Shown: piece after piece, positions 24,552-33,876 of the stretch
Layout of the letters: each line of letters begins with the position of its first letter
Position numbering within the stretch: the first letter of the stretch is position 1
Translations under genes and position numbers: made by a program
The notes under the pieces: model-generated
What the model saw: only the letters and a program-made list of their open reading frames with translations
Told to the model about the DNA's origin: nothing
The model's database searches: none
NCBI RefSeq assembly: GCF_018437505.1
Contig: NZ_CP072467.1
Coordinates: forward strand, 1,364,001 to 1,428,000
Origin: Spiractinospora alimapuensis
GTDB lineage: Bacteria > Actinomycetota > Actinomycetes > Streptosporangiales > Streptosporangiaceae
Direction: 5' to 3'
Length of the DNA: 64,000 bases

Positions 24552-26624
24552 TTGTCCGTCTCGAACAGTGTTGGTAGTCCGGTGTACGGCACGTCGCTCC
24601 AGGCCGGGTCGGTGCATGGCGACATCAATCTGTATCCGGTGGCCCCTAGTCGGAGGCCGCGTCAGTTGCCCGCGGCTTCGCCGCATTTCGTCAACCGGGA
24701 GCGTGAGCTCGAGACGATGCGGGAGCTCGTCGAAGCGGACGCGTCAGCGGATCGTTCGGCGTTGCTGTGTGTGGTGGGTCTGGGCGGGGTGGGAAAGACC
24801 GGGTTGGCGCTCCGTTTCCTACACAGTCTGGAAGCCGACGCCTTCGCGGGGTTCTTCTACGTGGATCTGCGCGGGTTTTCCCGTGGACGACCGGTGGGGC
24901 CGTCGGATGTCCTGGCGCAATTTCTGTGCGCGCTGGGTGTACCGCCGCCGGCGGTGCCCTCCGATCTCGCATCCCGCGCCGCCTGGTGGCGGACAGCCAC
25001 GGCGGACCAGCGCCACGCCATCCTGCTCGACAACGCTTCCTCCGCGGCCCAGGCCCGCGCCCTCCTTCCCGGAGCCGGTGGACACCTCGTCATCGTGACC
25101 TCACGTCGCCGCCTCGACGGACTGACCATCAACGGCGCCCGCTTCCTGCGCCTGGAACCGTTGCGGGTCGACGACGCGGCGGAGCTCCTGCGCCGGATGA
25201 GCGCCCGGCTCCATGCGCAATCCGATCTGGAGGCGACGAGGCGCATGGCACAGTTGTGTGGAGGGCTGCCGATCGCGGTGAACTCGGTTGCTGTCCGAGC
25301 GGCCAGCGGGCGCTCCTTGGTCGCGGTCGCGGCCGACTTGGAGGGACGTCGTCGCCGGCTGTCAGTGTTGAGCGGCGAGGAGGAGGAGCACGCTTCCGTA
25401 CAAGCGGCGTTCGACCTGTCATACGACGCGCTACCCGAGGAGGCTAGGGTGCCCTACCATCGGCTCGGGTGGCACATCGGTCCCGACATCACGGTCGACG
25501 CCACCCGGATACTGACCGGACTCGACGCGGCGGAGAGCGAAAGCGCCCTCGACACGTTGGTGGCCGCCAATCTCCTCACTCCAGTCGGAGAGGGCCGCTA
25601 CCGGTTCCACGACCTACTCGCGCTCCACGCGCTCGCCAAGGCGCACGCGCAGGAATCGGAGTCGGAGCAATCTGCCGCGCTCACCCGTCTCACCACTTAC
25701 TACGCCGAGCGGGCAAGGGCTGCCGATAAGGCGCTGCGGCCCTACGCCAGCTCGGGGAAATCAGAGAGCGTTCCCTTCGATGCCCCCGTCGCCGCGCTGG
25801 CATGGCTGGTTCGGGAACGCGACAACCTGCTCGTCTACGCGGAGCACGCCGCCGAGAACGAGGACACCGACTCCGCGGTAGGCATCGCGGAGGGCATGTG
25901 GCCGCTGTACCTGCACCACCGCGACGCCCAACGCTGGCTCCGTGCTTGCGACGCGGCGCTCCTCGTCACCACCGACCCACCCACGCGCGCCCGTCTGCTC
26001 AGCAAACAAGGCCTCGCCTACGGCTTCCTACGCCAAAACGACGCGGCCGACCGTGCCTTCGCCCACAGCGAAGCCATCTGGCAACACCAGGGCGACTTGT
26101 GGCGCCTGTCCCAAGTACGCCAACGCCGCGGACTACTCGCCAACGAGATGGCCGACTACCCCACAGCCGTCACCCACCTCACCGCCGCACTGGATATCGA
26201 CCACGGCCAGCACCAACCCCACGACCGCGCCGTCACCCTCCTGGGCCTGGGCCGCGCGCTCATCAACACAGGCGCCACCCCCAGCGCCCGCCCCCTCCTC
26301 CAAGAAGCGGTCAACCTGCTCAGCGCCTCCCGGGACGACAACCACCTCAGCCGAGCCCACGTCGCCCTCGCCCGCGCCACCATGCACACCGACCCCCACA
26401 CCGCTCACGAACGACTACGCAACGAACTCGCCGCACTACAACAGCGAGGATCAACACTGGGACGCGCCGAAGCCCACGAAGCACTCGGCGACCTCCACAC
26501 CCACCAAAACAACACCGCGGAGGCCGCCAAGCACTACGAAACATCCATCCAACTCCTACGAACCATGGGCTCCCACACCCCCGCCACCAGAATCGAAGAA
26601 CGGTTGGACAGACTCACACGGTGA
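24552..26624 (+). CDS. NB-ARC/TPR regulatory ATPase
   Basis: About 690 aa from the TTG at 24552, which has GGAG 7 bases upstream. A longer GTG frame begins at 24474. The stretch YGTSLQAGSVHGDINLYPV is the short motif that usually links a DNA-binding or effector domain to NB-ARC in actinobacteria, but no HTH or SARP domain precedes it here. The P-loop is VVGLGGVGKTGLALRFL (about 75-90), with TSRRRLDGLTINGARFLRLEPL and CGGLPIAVNSVAVRA as later NB-ARC motifs. TPR-type repeats fill the C-terminal third. It is a STAND-class ATPase, likely a regulator of the neighbouring locus. Confidence 0.82.
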   Translation: MSVSNSVGSPVYGTSLQAGSVHGDINLYPVAPSRRPRQLPAASPHFVNRERELETMRELVEADASADRSALLCVVGLGGVGKTGLALRFLHSLEADAFAGFFYVDLRGFSRGRPVGPSDVLAQFLCALGVPPPAVPSDLASRAAWWRTATADQRHAILLDNASSAAQARALLPGAGGHLVIVTSRRRLDGLTINGARFLRLEPLRVDDAAELLRRMSARLHAQSDLEATRRMAQLCGGLPIAVNSVAVRAASGRSLVAVAADLEGRRRRLSVLSGEEEEHASVQAAFDLSYDALPEEARVPYHRLGWHIGPDITVDATRILTGLDAAESESALDTLVAANLLTPVGEGRYRFHDLLALHALAKAHAQESESEQSAALTRLTTYYAERARAADKALRPYASSGKSESVPFDAPVAALAWLVRERDNLLVYAEHAAENEDTDSAVGIAEGMWPLYLHHRDAQRWLRACDAALLVTTDPPTRARLLSKQGLAYGFLRQNDAADRAFAHSEAIWQHQGDLWRLSQVRQRRGLLANEMADYPTAVTHLTAALDIDHGQHQPHDRAVTLLGLGRALINTGATPSARPLLQEAVNLLSASRDDNHLSRAHVALARATMHTDPHTAHERLRNELAALQQRGSTLGRAEAHEALGDLHTHQNNTAEAAKHYETSIQLLRTMGSHTPATRIEERLDRLTR

Positions 26625-26684
26625 CTGCGGGGTCGTCGCCAGTAGCTGAGTCAGTAAGAGTGGTTGAACGTAGGTTTGGGCCAC

Positions 26685-28826
26685 TCATCCGATTCCGTAG
26701 ACGAGTCGGCCGAGTAGGGGTAGCGCGTGTGGATGATGGTTCCGCGCCGCTTCGCGCAGCCATTCCGCCCCTTCGTCCATTCGTGCCGATTCGATCAGTA
26801 CGGCTCCGAGGGTGACCATGGCGTCAGGGAGCGCGTGCTTTTCAGCCGCTTCTCGTATCCAATACTCACCCTCCCGTTGGTGGGTGATGTAGAGAAATTT
26901 ACCGCACAGGTGCATGGCCACTGGTTCACCGGAATAAGCGGCGTCTCGAAACCAGCAGGCGCTTTCATCGATATTTCCGCGAATTCTTAACGCGAATCCG
27001 AGATAAGTTCGTGTGTGCGTGCCGGCTGAGTTTATTGCGAGGGCAGTGCGGAGTAATACCTCTGCCTCCAGTGGCATTCCGAGGGCTATGAGGCGCCTCG
27101 CGATTGCGTCCGCACTGTGGCCCAGTACGCGTTTTCCGAGGAGTGATCTGATGTAATGCCCGGACTCATCCGTGCATGGAAGTGGGGATGTATTGGATCG
27201 AGGTCTTATGGCGAACGTGTCACCAGCTTCCACGGCTTTGTTTAGCCACAATTTGGATTGGTGTAATTGGCCGAGATCGATTCGGGAAATGGCCCACGCA
27301 GTCATTGCCTGAGGGACTCCTGCGTGGATGGCGCGTTGCCACCAATACTCGGCTTGCTGTGTGCGGCCGGATTCGTACAGGAAGTTTCCGAACGCGGTCA
27401 TCGAACCGGGGTGAAGGCACTCCGCAGCTTTCCGGAGCCAGCGCTCGGCCTCGCTGACTTTGTCTTTCTCGTGGGCATTTGCCTGCTCACGCAGGATGAC
27501 CCCCAGGAGGAGCATCGGCTTCGGGCGTTCATCATCCTTGATCGACTTGCGGACGGCTGATTCGGCGTGCCCCAACAGGCGAGCGCTGAACGCGGTCCAT
27601 GCGATCTGGTTGAGCTCGCTGGGGTCCGCGAGTTCGATCGCGGCGTCCCACACATCGTCAGGGATCGGTTCGTCTGTGGTGAGGTAGTCGAACGCTCGCC
27701 ATCGTTCGCCGTCGTGATCGGTCGGGATGAGCAGACCATGCGTGCCGACTGTGGGTGTGGTCGCCCAAGCCCAGGCCTCATCATCGGTTTCCGCGAGAGG
27801 TGGTGGCGGAGGAAGGGTCTTCCGTGCCAGCCGCTGGATGTCGTGTCGGGATTGCGGGCTGGAGAGTCCCGTACCGTCAAGGTGAATGAGGAGCTTCACC
27901 GTGTGATACCCGAGCACGTGGCCGTCCGCACCGTCGTCGAATCGGTGCTGGAGTTCCGGGCCGGATGCGAGGCGCACGGCGACACACCGTTCCGGGTCGG
28001 TGCTGGCATCGACCAGTCGCGGGTCTCCGGAGTCCGCCGCGCTTCGGCGTTCGTCCGAGGTCCAGCCCCTGGACAGCGGGACCGGTGTCAGGGCGTCCAG
28101 GACCGGGTACCCGAGCTGGTCTCTCTCGGCCTCCGCGGCGGGCGGTCTCAGCGCATTGAACGGGTCGATGCGCATGGTCGCGGCGACGATCACATTGCGT
28201 TCGCGTAGCTCATGCAGCGTTGCTGGGTCAAGCCCGGCATGAGGCAGACGGCGGTCGAGATCGTCCAACCACAGGACCCACCCTCGACGCCGCCGCCAGC
28301 GCGGTTGCTTCGTGAGCCATTCGGCGAGGAGGCGAAGGTCGGCGTCCTCGGGAGGCTGAAGCGCGAATCGTTCCCCCATCTGATTTGCCAGGACCTCGGC
28401 CAGCAGCCGCGACTTGCCAGCCTTTGACCTCCCGGTCACCACGACACCGTAATGGAAGCGTTCGTCCGCCGCGCGAAGCTCCTCGCTAACCCTGAACCTC
28501 GATTCCCTCCGGATGAACGGGATGGACACATCCATCGCAGGCGAGGTCCGGGCCAGCACACGCACCGACACCCGCGGAGCCTTCGTCACCCAGCCAGGCG
28601 CTGATGAGCCACCCGATCTCAGCACCCACGCCACCGCGGTCGCTGCCGCCAGAGCAACCCCCGCGATCCAGGATCCCCGCTCCACGGCCGTCCACGGCAA
28701 CCGCTCCACACCGAACCCGACAGCCCCCAACGTCAGCGCAGCCCCACACGCGAGAACCACCATCACCCGCAGAACGATCCATCGACCACGCATGCCGTGA
28801 TTCTGCCGCGAACCACGTCCCGACAC
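26685..28826 (-). CDS. Membrane-anchored NTPase with Sel1-type repeats
   Basis: 713 aa. Two N-terminal membrane segments (about 17-40 and 52-70) are followed by a cytoplasmic P-loop domain with VVVTGRSKAGKSRLLAEVL (Walker A) and RGWVLWLDDLD (Walker B). The C-terminal 300 residues are Sel1/TPR-like repeats with recurring EAERWLRKAAECLHPGSMTAFGNFLYE, AEYWWQRAIHAG and ACWFRDAAYSGEPVAMHLCGKFL units. The combination of membrane anchor, STAND-like NTPase and Sel1 repeats is seen in uncharacterised actinobacterial sensors. Its place between a regulator and a CRISPR locus makes a defence role conceivable, but nothing in the sequence proves that. Confidence 0.72.
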   Translation of the reverse strand: MSGRGSRQNHGMRGRWIVLRVMVVLACGAALTLGAVGFGVERLPWTAVERGSWIAGVALAAATAVAWVLRSGGSSAPGWVTKAPRVSVRVLARTSPAMDVSIPFIRRESRFRVSEELRAADERFHYGVVVTGRSKAGKSRLLAEVLANQMGERFALQPPEDADLRLLAEWLTKQPRWRRRRGWVLWLDDLDRRLPHAGLDPATLHELRERNVIVAATMRIDPFNALRPPAAEAERDQLGYPVLDALTPVPLSRGWTSDERRSAADSGDPRLVDASTDPERCVAVRLASGPELQHRFDDGADGHVLGYHTVKLLIHLDGTGLSSPQSRHDIQRLARKTLPPPPPLAETDDEAWAWATTPTVGTHGLLIPTDHDGERWRAFDYLTTDEPIPDDVWDAAIELADPSELNQIAWTAFSARLLGHAESAVRKSIKDDERPKPMLLLGVILREQANAHEKDKVSEAERWLRKAAECLHPGSMTAFGNFLYESGRTQQAEYWWQRAIHAGVPQAMTAWAISRIDLGQLHQSKLWLNKAVEAGDTFAIRPRSNTSPLPCTDESGHYIRSLLGKRVLGHSADAIARRLIALGMPLEAEVLLRTALAINSAGTHTRTYLGFALRIRGNIDESACWFRDAAYSGEPVAMHLCGKFLYITHQREGEYWIREAAEKHALPDAMVTLGAVLIESARMDEGAEWLREAARNHHPHALPLLGRLVYGIG

Positions 28827-29019
28827 GAACCGGACCGCGTCCAGCCCGAGCAGTCAACGGCTTGACGACTGGGCATAACACCGTTCGGTGCGACGACGAA
28901 CTTCAGCCCACGCCAGGTGCGGATATCCAGACAAGGTCAACGACGAAACCAGATGAGCGAACCGACACAGAAGAGGGAACCGAACACAGAGCCCATGCGA
29001 ATTCACACCGAATACGGGA
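28827..29019. other. Intergenic, AT-richer
   Basis: 193 bp between two minus-strand genes. From here to about 31300 the base composition is visibly less GC-rich than the rest of the window. No motif-bearing ORF is seen. Confidence 0.35.
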
Positions 29020-29508
29020 TCAATACAGATCGAGCAAGATCAACGCGGAACCCAAATATCCAACCGAGAGACACACACAGAGCACACCGACGACCACACC
29101 GCTAACCCTGAACCGAGAAACGTATAGCGCAGCCATGAACACCACATTAAGAAGCACCCCAAAGGGGGTGCCATATATTAGCGCCCCAAAGGTAATGGGC
29201 ACGAGCGTTGAGACCACGGCATCGAGATCCCCAGCCCACAATGCAAAGAATGCGAAAGCCGACGCCCACCCCAGAAGCATGTTACCCGCAACGATTACGC
29301 CCAATCTCCATCGAAGCACATGGCCAACCGACGTTAAGGTCAGTGTATAAACGGCAGAGAACACCAGTGCACCCACGACCTGGAGCGCCGCACCTGATGC
29401 TGTCAGAAAAGAGGAACCATCGAGCCTGAGGAGGAATCCACAAAGTGTCGTAATATAAATTGTACTGCCTGTGATGAAAACGGCACGCCGCCTCACCACA
29501 GGCACCAC
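29020..29508 (-). CDS. Small four-helix membrane protein, unknown
   Basis: 162 aa with about five hydrophobic stretches (AVFITGSTIYITTLCGFLL, LQVVGALVFSAVYTLTL, LGVIVAGNMLLGWASAFAFFAL, and TPFGVLLNVVFMAALYV among them, plus a C-terminal VVVGVLCVCLSVGYLGSALIL). It is an integral membrane protein with no catalytic motif I recognise. Codon use is less GC-rich than in the flanking regions. It may form a unit with the secreted protein gene at 29563-30933, whose stop lies 54 bp upstream of this start. Confidence 0.65.
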   Translation of the reverse strand: MVPVVRRRAVFITGSTIYITTLCGFLLRLDGSSFLTASGAALQVVGALVFSAVYTLTLTSVGHVLRWRLGVIVAGNMLLGWASAFAFFALWAGDLDAVVSTLVPITFGALIYGTPFGVLLNVVFMAALYVSRFRVSGVVVGVLCVCLSVGYLGSALILLDLY

Positions 29509-29562
29509 TTGCTCTCTAAGAATCCTAGCTCCAATCAGAAGTACACGACGCTGCCGCCGATG

Positions 29563-30933
29563 CTAACATGTCGCCGGCTCCCCGCCTGGGCCTGGGTGAA
29601 AGTCGAACGGAATGCCGGGGAACGGCAGAAGGTGGAACCCAGAGTTTTCTCTTTGAACGAGGCATTGAATAGACCTGGGGTGGTCAGCGTAAAAAGTGTG
29701 AACGTAGGCTTCGTGGTGAGGGGCGCGATCGAAACGCCCGCTAGCATACACTGTGCCATCCCGAAATAGCTCCACGTCGACATCGATATTGATGTCGGGA
29801 GCATCAAAGAATCCCAAAATGTGACACAGCGGGTTGGAGCTCGCAATGCTTATTACACCTCGCCCCGCATTCTGATTTATGGACGTTCCTGAAAGTTGGA
29901 TATCCGACACTGGGGCTCGTTCTGACCCCAGCAGTACGGCACCTCCGTCCTCCCAGCGATATAGTCGAGTTTCCTGAATCTGATACCTTTCCAATACGGA
30001 CTGATTGTCGAAATAGAAATTAAATCCGGCGCCTACTCGAGAGGGCGGCATGACCGCTTCTGGTCGGAAGTCTCTATTGTCTCCACCAAACCGATGTTCT
30101 CCCGGGGATGTTCCTCCACAAGGGAATGTCGCTTGGACGTACTCCTCGGCAATGAACGCCCGCCAACTGAATCCCTGAAAACTGACCTCCGCGTTCATAT
30201 TGTTCGAAATGGCTTCAAATTCCTGCTGAAGGTCGCCGGACTCTGTCTCTACCGGTTCTATGCCTGGATTCTCAATGCGCCAGCTCAGCACGGGAAGATC
30301 TTGAAGTGAGCTGTCTTGTTCGAGTGCATGTGGACCCGGGTCATTGAGAACTCGAGGATCTCCCACGCTGAGATTAATGAAATCTGCGTTGGGAGTCGTT
30401 GAAATGCGAGACTCTATAGAGCCATCTGTCACCGAAGGGATATCCCCCCGAGTCCAGGTCACGTTCATGGATTCACTGGTCGAGGCGATTTCTTGGTTTT
30501 CCAGCTCATCTATCCGAAAATCAAAATTGTCGCCGTCGGTGATCCAAGTAAGTGACGGATACTCATGATCGTCCGTGGCCGTCGTTCTGACCATGCTGCG
30601 TTTTAGGATCGTCTCGTTTTCGTCTAGTGCGAGTATGCGCATCCTGAGTGGTTCGCTTTCTGTGAGTTGGGAGATCTCTAGAGCTGCTTCGCTGCCCCGG
30701 TATAGAGGTTCTCCTCGTGAATCTCTGTTTCCCGGCTTGGGCACCTCGTCCACGGCGACGTACTCCACCGCCCCATCAATTTCCGGCCACGAAATACGAA
30801 CTGAACTAGATGTTCGATCAACTGAGAATTCTTCAATGTATCCAGAGTCAGACTCGGCTGCGGCTGGCGGGGCGTAGGTTAAGACGGCCGCACCTAGGGT
30901 AGCGACGAGGGGGATGGACAGTATGCGTCGCAA
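29563..30933 (-). CDS. Secreted protein of unknown function
   Basis: About 456 aa from a TTG at 30931-30933, which has GGAG 5 bases upstream. The first 25 residues (RRILSIPLVATLGAAVLTY...PPAAA) form a clean Sec signal peptide ending AAA. A longer frame to 31044 would bury it. The mature protein starts with a fibronectin-III-like stretch (IEEFSVDRTSSSVRISWPEIDGAVEYVAV in two parts), is acidic, and has four Cys, two of them in FPCGGTSPG and NPLCHILG. I do not recognise the family. The gene is notably AT-richer than its surroundings, a sign of separate acquisition. Confidence 0.68.
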   Translation of the reverse strand: MRRILSIPLVATLGAAVLTYAPPAAAESDSGYIEEFSVDRTSSSVRISWPEIDGAVEYVAVDEVPKPGNRDSRGEPLYRGSEAALEISQLTESEPLRMRILALDENETILKRSMVRTTATDDHEYPSLTWITDGDNFDFRIDELENQEIASTSESMNVTWTRGDIPSVTDGSIESRISTTPNADFINLSVGDPRVLNDPGPHALEQDSSLQDLPVLSWRIENPGIEPVETESGDLQQEFEAISNNMNAEVSFQGFSWRAFIAEEYVQATFPCGGTSPGEHRFGGDNRDFRPEAVMPPSRVGAGFNFYFDNQSVLERYQIQETRLYRWEDGGAVLLGSERAPVSDIQLSGTSINQNAGRGVISIASSNPLCHILGFFDAPDINIDVDVELFRDGTVYASGRFDRAPHHEAYVHTFYADHPRSIQCLVQRENSGFHLLPFPGIPFDFHPGPGGEPATC

Positions 30934-31472
30934 TCTAGCTCCAACTCTTGTTATGCTCCAGGACGCATGAAGTGTCGCATGATTCCTTGAATGCCTGAAG
31001 ACCCAATTGTGATCCTGAGTCCAGGGAGTTCGGAATGGCCCCACTTGATCTCGGCGTCTAACGCACGGTTAGGTCATATTGCTATCTGTGGATGTAGCAT
31101 GTTCGATGCTCGCTCGGACTGCACAAGATCCACCACAGTGTGTCGCGAATGTCATGGTGTGCGAGTGGCTTCGTTTTCCTTGTGCGCGGAACTAATCTCG
31201 ACCTTCAGTCATGCGTTGCGATCTCGGGGCTGAATCTCAAGTGAAACTGAAATGCGATATTCGCTTTAACTGAATCTCATGGCACTACGGCTATATCCCA
31301 TAGTGATGCCGCAAAGGCGGATTTCCACTGAATACCTCAGGCCCCAGAGCCGTAGCATGGGAACTTCTACCGAGCTGGAGGCGCGTTCGACCTGCCAGGG
31401 TCGCCCCACCCTCTTCGAGGATTCGGCGCCCTTGCGCGCCAGGCGGAGGATAATTCCGCGTCCGTGGAGCCA
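30934..31472. other. Non-coding stretch before CRISPR array 1
   Basis: 539 bp of AT-richer DNA with no ORF showing recognisable motifs. It holds the promoter side of the secreted-protein gene and the trailer side of array 1. I see no further repeats here. Confidence 0.4.
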
Positions 31473-31728
31473 TCGGCAATCCTCAGCCGCCGTTGGGGGC
31501 CTCTGCCACTCCCGTCAGGCGGAGCCGGAGCGCCCGACCTCGACGTTGCGATCCTCAGCCGCCGTTGGGGGCGGCTACCACCGTCTTCGCGGCGACTTGC
31601 TCGTCCTCCCACCGCACGTTGCGATCCTCAGCCGCCGTTGGGGGCGGCTGCCACTTGGCCGGGCCCGGCAGTGGTTTCCTCGTGGACGGCGGTTGCGATC
31701 CTCAGCCGCCGTTGGGGGCGGCTGCCAC
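31473..31728 (-). CRISPR. CRISPR array 1: four repeats, three spacers
   Basis: Four 37-bp repeats at 31473-31509, 31545-31581, 31618-31654 and 31692-31728 enclose spacers of 35, 36 and 37 bp. On the minus strand the repeat reads GTGGCAGCCGC, then loop CCCCAACG fused to GCGGCTGAGGATCGCAAC, giving a 7-bp CAGCCGC/GCGGCTG stem. The leftmost repeat is the most decayed (altered at both ends) and the second has one change. The trailer is therefore at the left and the leader at the right, next to cas2. Transcription is inferred to run leftward. Confidence 0.93.
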
Positions 31729-31868
31729 GCGCCTGAGGTGGTGGTTCTGCGTGTTGGGGTGGGGTTTGGGTTCTCAGGGCCTGTCTCATTGTCCTTCTTT
31801 GTCTGTTTTCTGGTTGGGAACCTCTCGGGGTTCTGGTGTGTGCTTGTGGTTCCCAAGCTGGGGGGCTT
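31729..31868 (-). promoter_or_regulatory. Leader of CRISPR array 1
   Basis: The 140 bp between the leader-end repeat and the cas2 stop. It contains a 40-bp block at 31819-31858 (AACCTC-t-CGGGGTT...TGTG..CT...GGTTC.CAAGC) that matches the flank of array 2 at 40500-40539. In both arrays the block lies about 90 bp from the first repeat, which supports a functional leader element for transcription or adaptation. Confidence 0.75.
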
Positions 31869-32159
31869 CTACATGATGAGTGGGTCGTTGTGTGGGATGA
31901 GTCCGGCCTTTCCGAGGGTCTGAACTTTGGTGAAGCCTTCGGCTGGGAGGCGGTAGACGCGGATGTTGTCTTCGTCGTCGGCGATGGTGCGGGTGATGTG
32001 GTCGAGGAGGGTGAGTAGTCCGGCCTGGTCGGTGACGATCTCGAACACGGATTGCTGTACTCGTTGGCCGTAGCCTTCGCAGAGTTTGGCGACGTGGCGG
32101 AGTCGGCGCTGGCCTTCGGGTGTGGTGGTGTTGACGTCGTAGGTGAGCAGGATGTGCAT
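31869..32159 (-). CDS. cas2: CRISPR-associated endonuclease Cas2
   Basis: 96 aa starting MHILLTYDVNTTTPEGQRRL, the ferredoxin-like Cas2 fold with the conserved Asp of TYDV. RVQQSVFEIV and IRVYRLP are further family strands. Cas2 is the non-catalytic or weakly nucleolytic partner of Cas1 in spacer integration. The ATG at 32157-32159 overlaps the cas1 stop by one base (TGATG), which fixes the start. An upstream extension in the same frame is a shadow of cas1. It is the last gene of the cas operon and abuts the leader of array 1. Confidence 0.96.
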   Translation of the reverse strand: MHILLTYDVNTTTPEGQRRLRHVAKLCEGYGQRVQQSVFEIVTDQAGLLTLLDHITRTIADDEDNIRVYRLPAEGFTKVQTLGKAGLIPHNDPLIM

Positions 32160-33235
32160 CAGGTTGGGCTCCACGGCAGATAGTCGGGGAGTTCTCCGCG
32201 GAGGTGTCGGGCGAGGATTCGGGACTGTACGACGGGGAGCAGCGCGGCGGGGACGTCGCGCTTGAGTTGTTTGTGTCGCCATTGGCGTTGCTTCCACTGT
32301 TGCCACTCGCTCAGCACGATCTTGCGGCCGTCTTCAGTGAGGTGTACTGCTCGCTCGTGATCGCCGGCCGGGGCGACGGTGTCGGCCTCCTGTGCTGGTG
32401 GTTGGTATTCGAAGTGTTCGGCGCGGATTTGTTTGCGGTTAAGGAGGGTCACCGCGAGGCGGTCGGCGAGGACGGGGCGGAACTCTTCCATGAGGTCGAG
32501 CGCGAGGGAGGGTTTTCCGGGGCGTATGCCGTGGAGGAAACCGACGTAGGGGTCGAGCCCGACTTGTTCGAGTGCGCCGTGTGCGTGGCTGCGGGTTAGT
32601 CCGTAGAGGAAGGACAGTAAGGAGTTCACGGGATCGCGGGGCGGGCGGCGGCTGCGGCCGACAAGGGGGCCGGTGTCGTTGTTGGGGTTGAGGAGTAGGG
32701 CGAGTCCCGTGTAGTAGACCTCGGCGGTCTTTCCTTCCCAGCCCATGAGCTGGTCGAGGTCCGTGGCCTGTTGCGACTCGGCGAGGTAGTCGGCGCAGGT
32801 GGCGGCCTTGTCGCGGAGCTCGGTCTTGGTGGTTGCGGTGTTGGTGTCGCGGGCGCCTTTGAGGAGGATTTGGCGGGAGTTCTGAATCTTGCCGGCGATG
32901 ATGCTCCGGGCGATGCGTAGGCGCGCGGCGAGGTCGGCGTGGGTGAGGTGCTGTGCGTGACGCAGAAGGACGTTGCCGCGCACTGGTCCTTGGAGTCGGG
33001 AGCGGAAGCGGCCGCCGGCGCTCATCCACACCACATCGCGTCCGTCGTCGGCGCAGCGCGACAGCAGTTCGGTGCTGAGGTGGACATGGCCGTAGACCAC
33101 GATTGCGTCGAGGCGGCGTAGGGGGAGGGTGCGGCGTTGGTCGTCGTCGGGGATGCGCACCCGCACCGCGTCGTGTTCCAGGTGGAGACTGGCGCCGGGG
33201 GTTTGGATGTAGAGACTGTTGAGGAGTTCGGTCAT
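32159..33235 (-). CDS. cas1: CRISPR-associated integrase Cas1
   Basis: 358 aa beginning MTELLNSLYIQTPGASLHLEH, typical of type I-C Cas1. The catalytic triad is visible as Glu in LMGWEGKTAEVYY, His in GFLHGIRPGKPSLALDLMEEFRP and Asp of LALDL in the same stretch. It integrates spacers at the leader-repeat junction with Cas2, and Cas4 trims prespacers. The ATG at 33233-33235 overlaps the cas4 stop (ATGA). Earlier in-frame Met codons lie inside cas4 and are not needed. Confidence 0.96.
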   Translation of the reverse strand: MTELLNSLYIQTPGASLHLEHDAVRVRIPDDDQRRTLPLRRLDAIVVYGHVHLSTELLSRCADDGRDVVWMSAGGRFRSRLQGPVRGNVLLRHAQHLTHADLAARLRIARSIIAGKIQNSRQILLKGARDTNTATTKTELRDKAATCADYLAESQQATDLDQLMGWEGKTAEVYYTGLALLLNPNNDTGPLVGRSRRPPRDPVNSLLSFLYGLTRSHAHGALEQVGLDPYVGFLHGIRPGKPSLALDLMEEFRPVLADRLAVTLLNRKQIRAEHFEYQPPAQEADTVAPAGDHERAVHLTEDGRKIVLSEWQQWKQRQWRHKQLKRDVPAALLPVVQSRILARHLRGELPDYLPWSPT

Positions 33236-33876
33236 GGAAGATCGGCTTCTGGATAGGGCTCGTGCAGCCGCGCCACAGCCTGGGTGTAGGAACGCTGGCC
33301 GGCGAGGAGTTTGGGCATGCACATGGTGTTCATGGAGCAGCGGCGGCAGCGTTGGTCGGCGGCTGGGTGGGGCAGGTGGAGGTCGTGGAGCATGGCGCGC
33401 ACGGCTTGAGCGGTGGTCAGGACTCGGTCGCGTAGTGCCTGGTCGACGGCAACGGTGTGGCGTCGCCGGTCGGCTCCGGCGTAGATGAGCGCCGTGTCGA
33501 TGCGGGTCTTCCACATTTCTTCGAGGCACATGGCTTGACCGGCGACTTGGAGGTCGCTGGGGCCGCCGGGGTGGTGTGTGCCCGACTTGTGTTCGACGGG
33601 GACGATCCGGCCGTCGTTGTGGACTTCAACGACGTCGCATACCCCTTGCAGGCCGTGGCGGTCGGACCATACGGGCAGCGCGCGCAGCGTTCGCGTGGTG
33701 CCGCGGGTCTCGGTGCCGGGTTCGTGGACCTTGCGGTGCATGAGGGTGCCGCGGGTGGTCGCGGCGTCATCGGTGTATCCGTCTTCCAGCAGGATCAGCC
33801 CGGACTGGCGTGGACAGTAGGCGTAGTGCTCCAGGGAGGACAGGGTGACCGGGGTCAGCGGTTCATTGTTGGCCAT
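33232..33876 (-). CDS. cas4: CRISPR-associated exonuclease Cas4
   Basis: 214 aa RecB-like nuclease. The four iron-sulfur cysteines are C21 in YAYCPRQ and the C-terminal cluster RCRRCSMNTMC. The nuclease core shows GVCDVVEV and VPVEHKSG (Asp and the E-x-K motif) with QVAGQAMCLEEM (QhxxY-like). Cas4 sets PAM selection and orientation of spacers with Cas1-Cas2. Overlaps cas7 by 14 bp upstream and cas1 by 4 bp downstream. Confidence 0.95.
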   Translation of the reverse strand: MANNEPLTPVTLSSLEHYAYCPRQSGLILLEDGYTDDAATTRGTLMHRKVHEPGTETRGTTRTLRALPVWSDRHGLQGVCDVVEVHNDGRIVPVEHKSGTHHPGGPSDLQVAGQAMCLEEMWKTRIDTALIYAGADRRRHTVAVDQALRDRVLTTAQAVRAMLHDLHLPHPAADQRCRRCSMNTMCMPKLLAGQRSYTQAVARLHEPYPEADLP

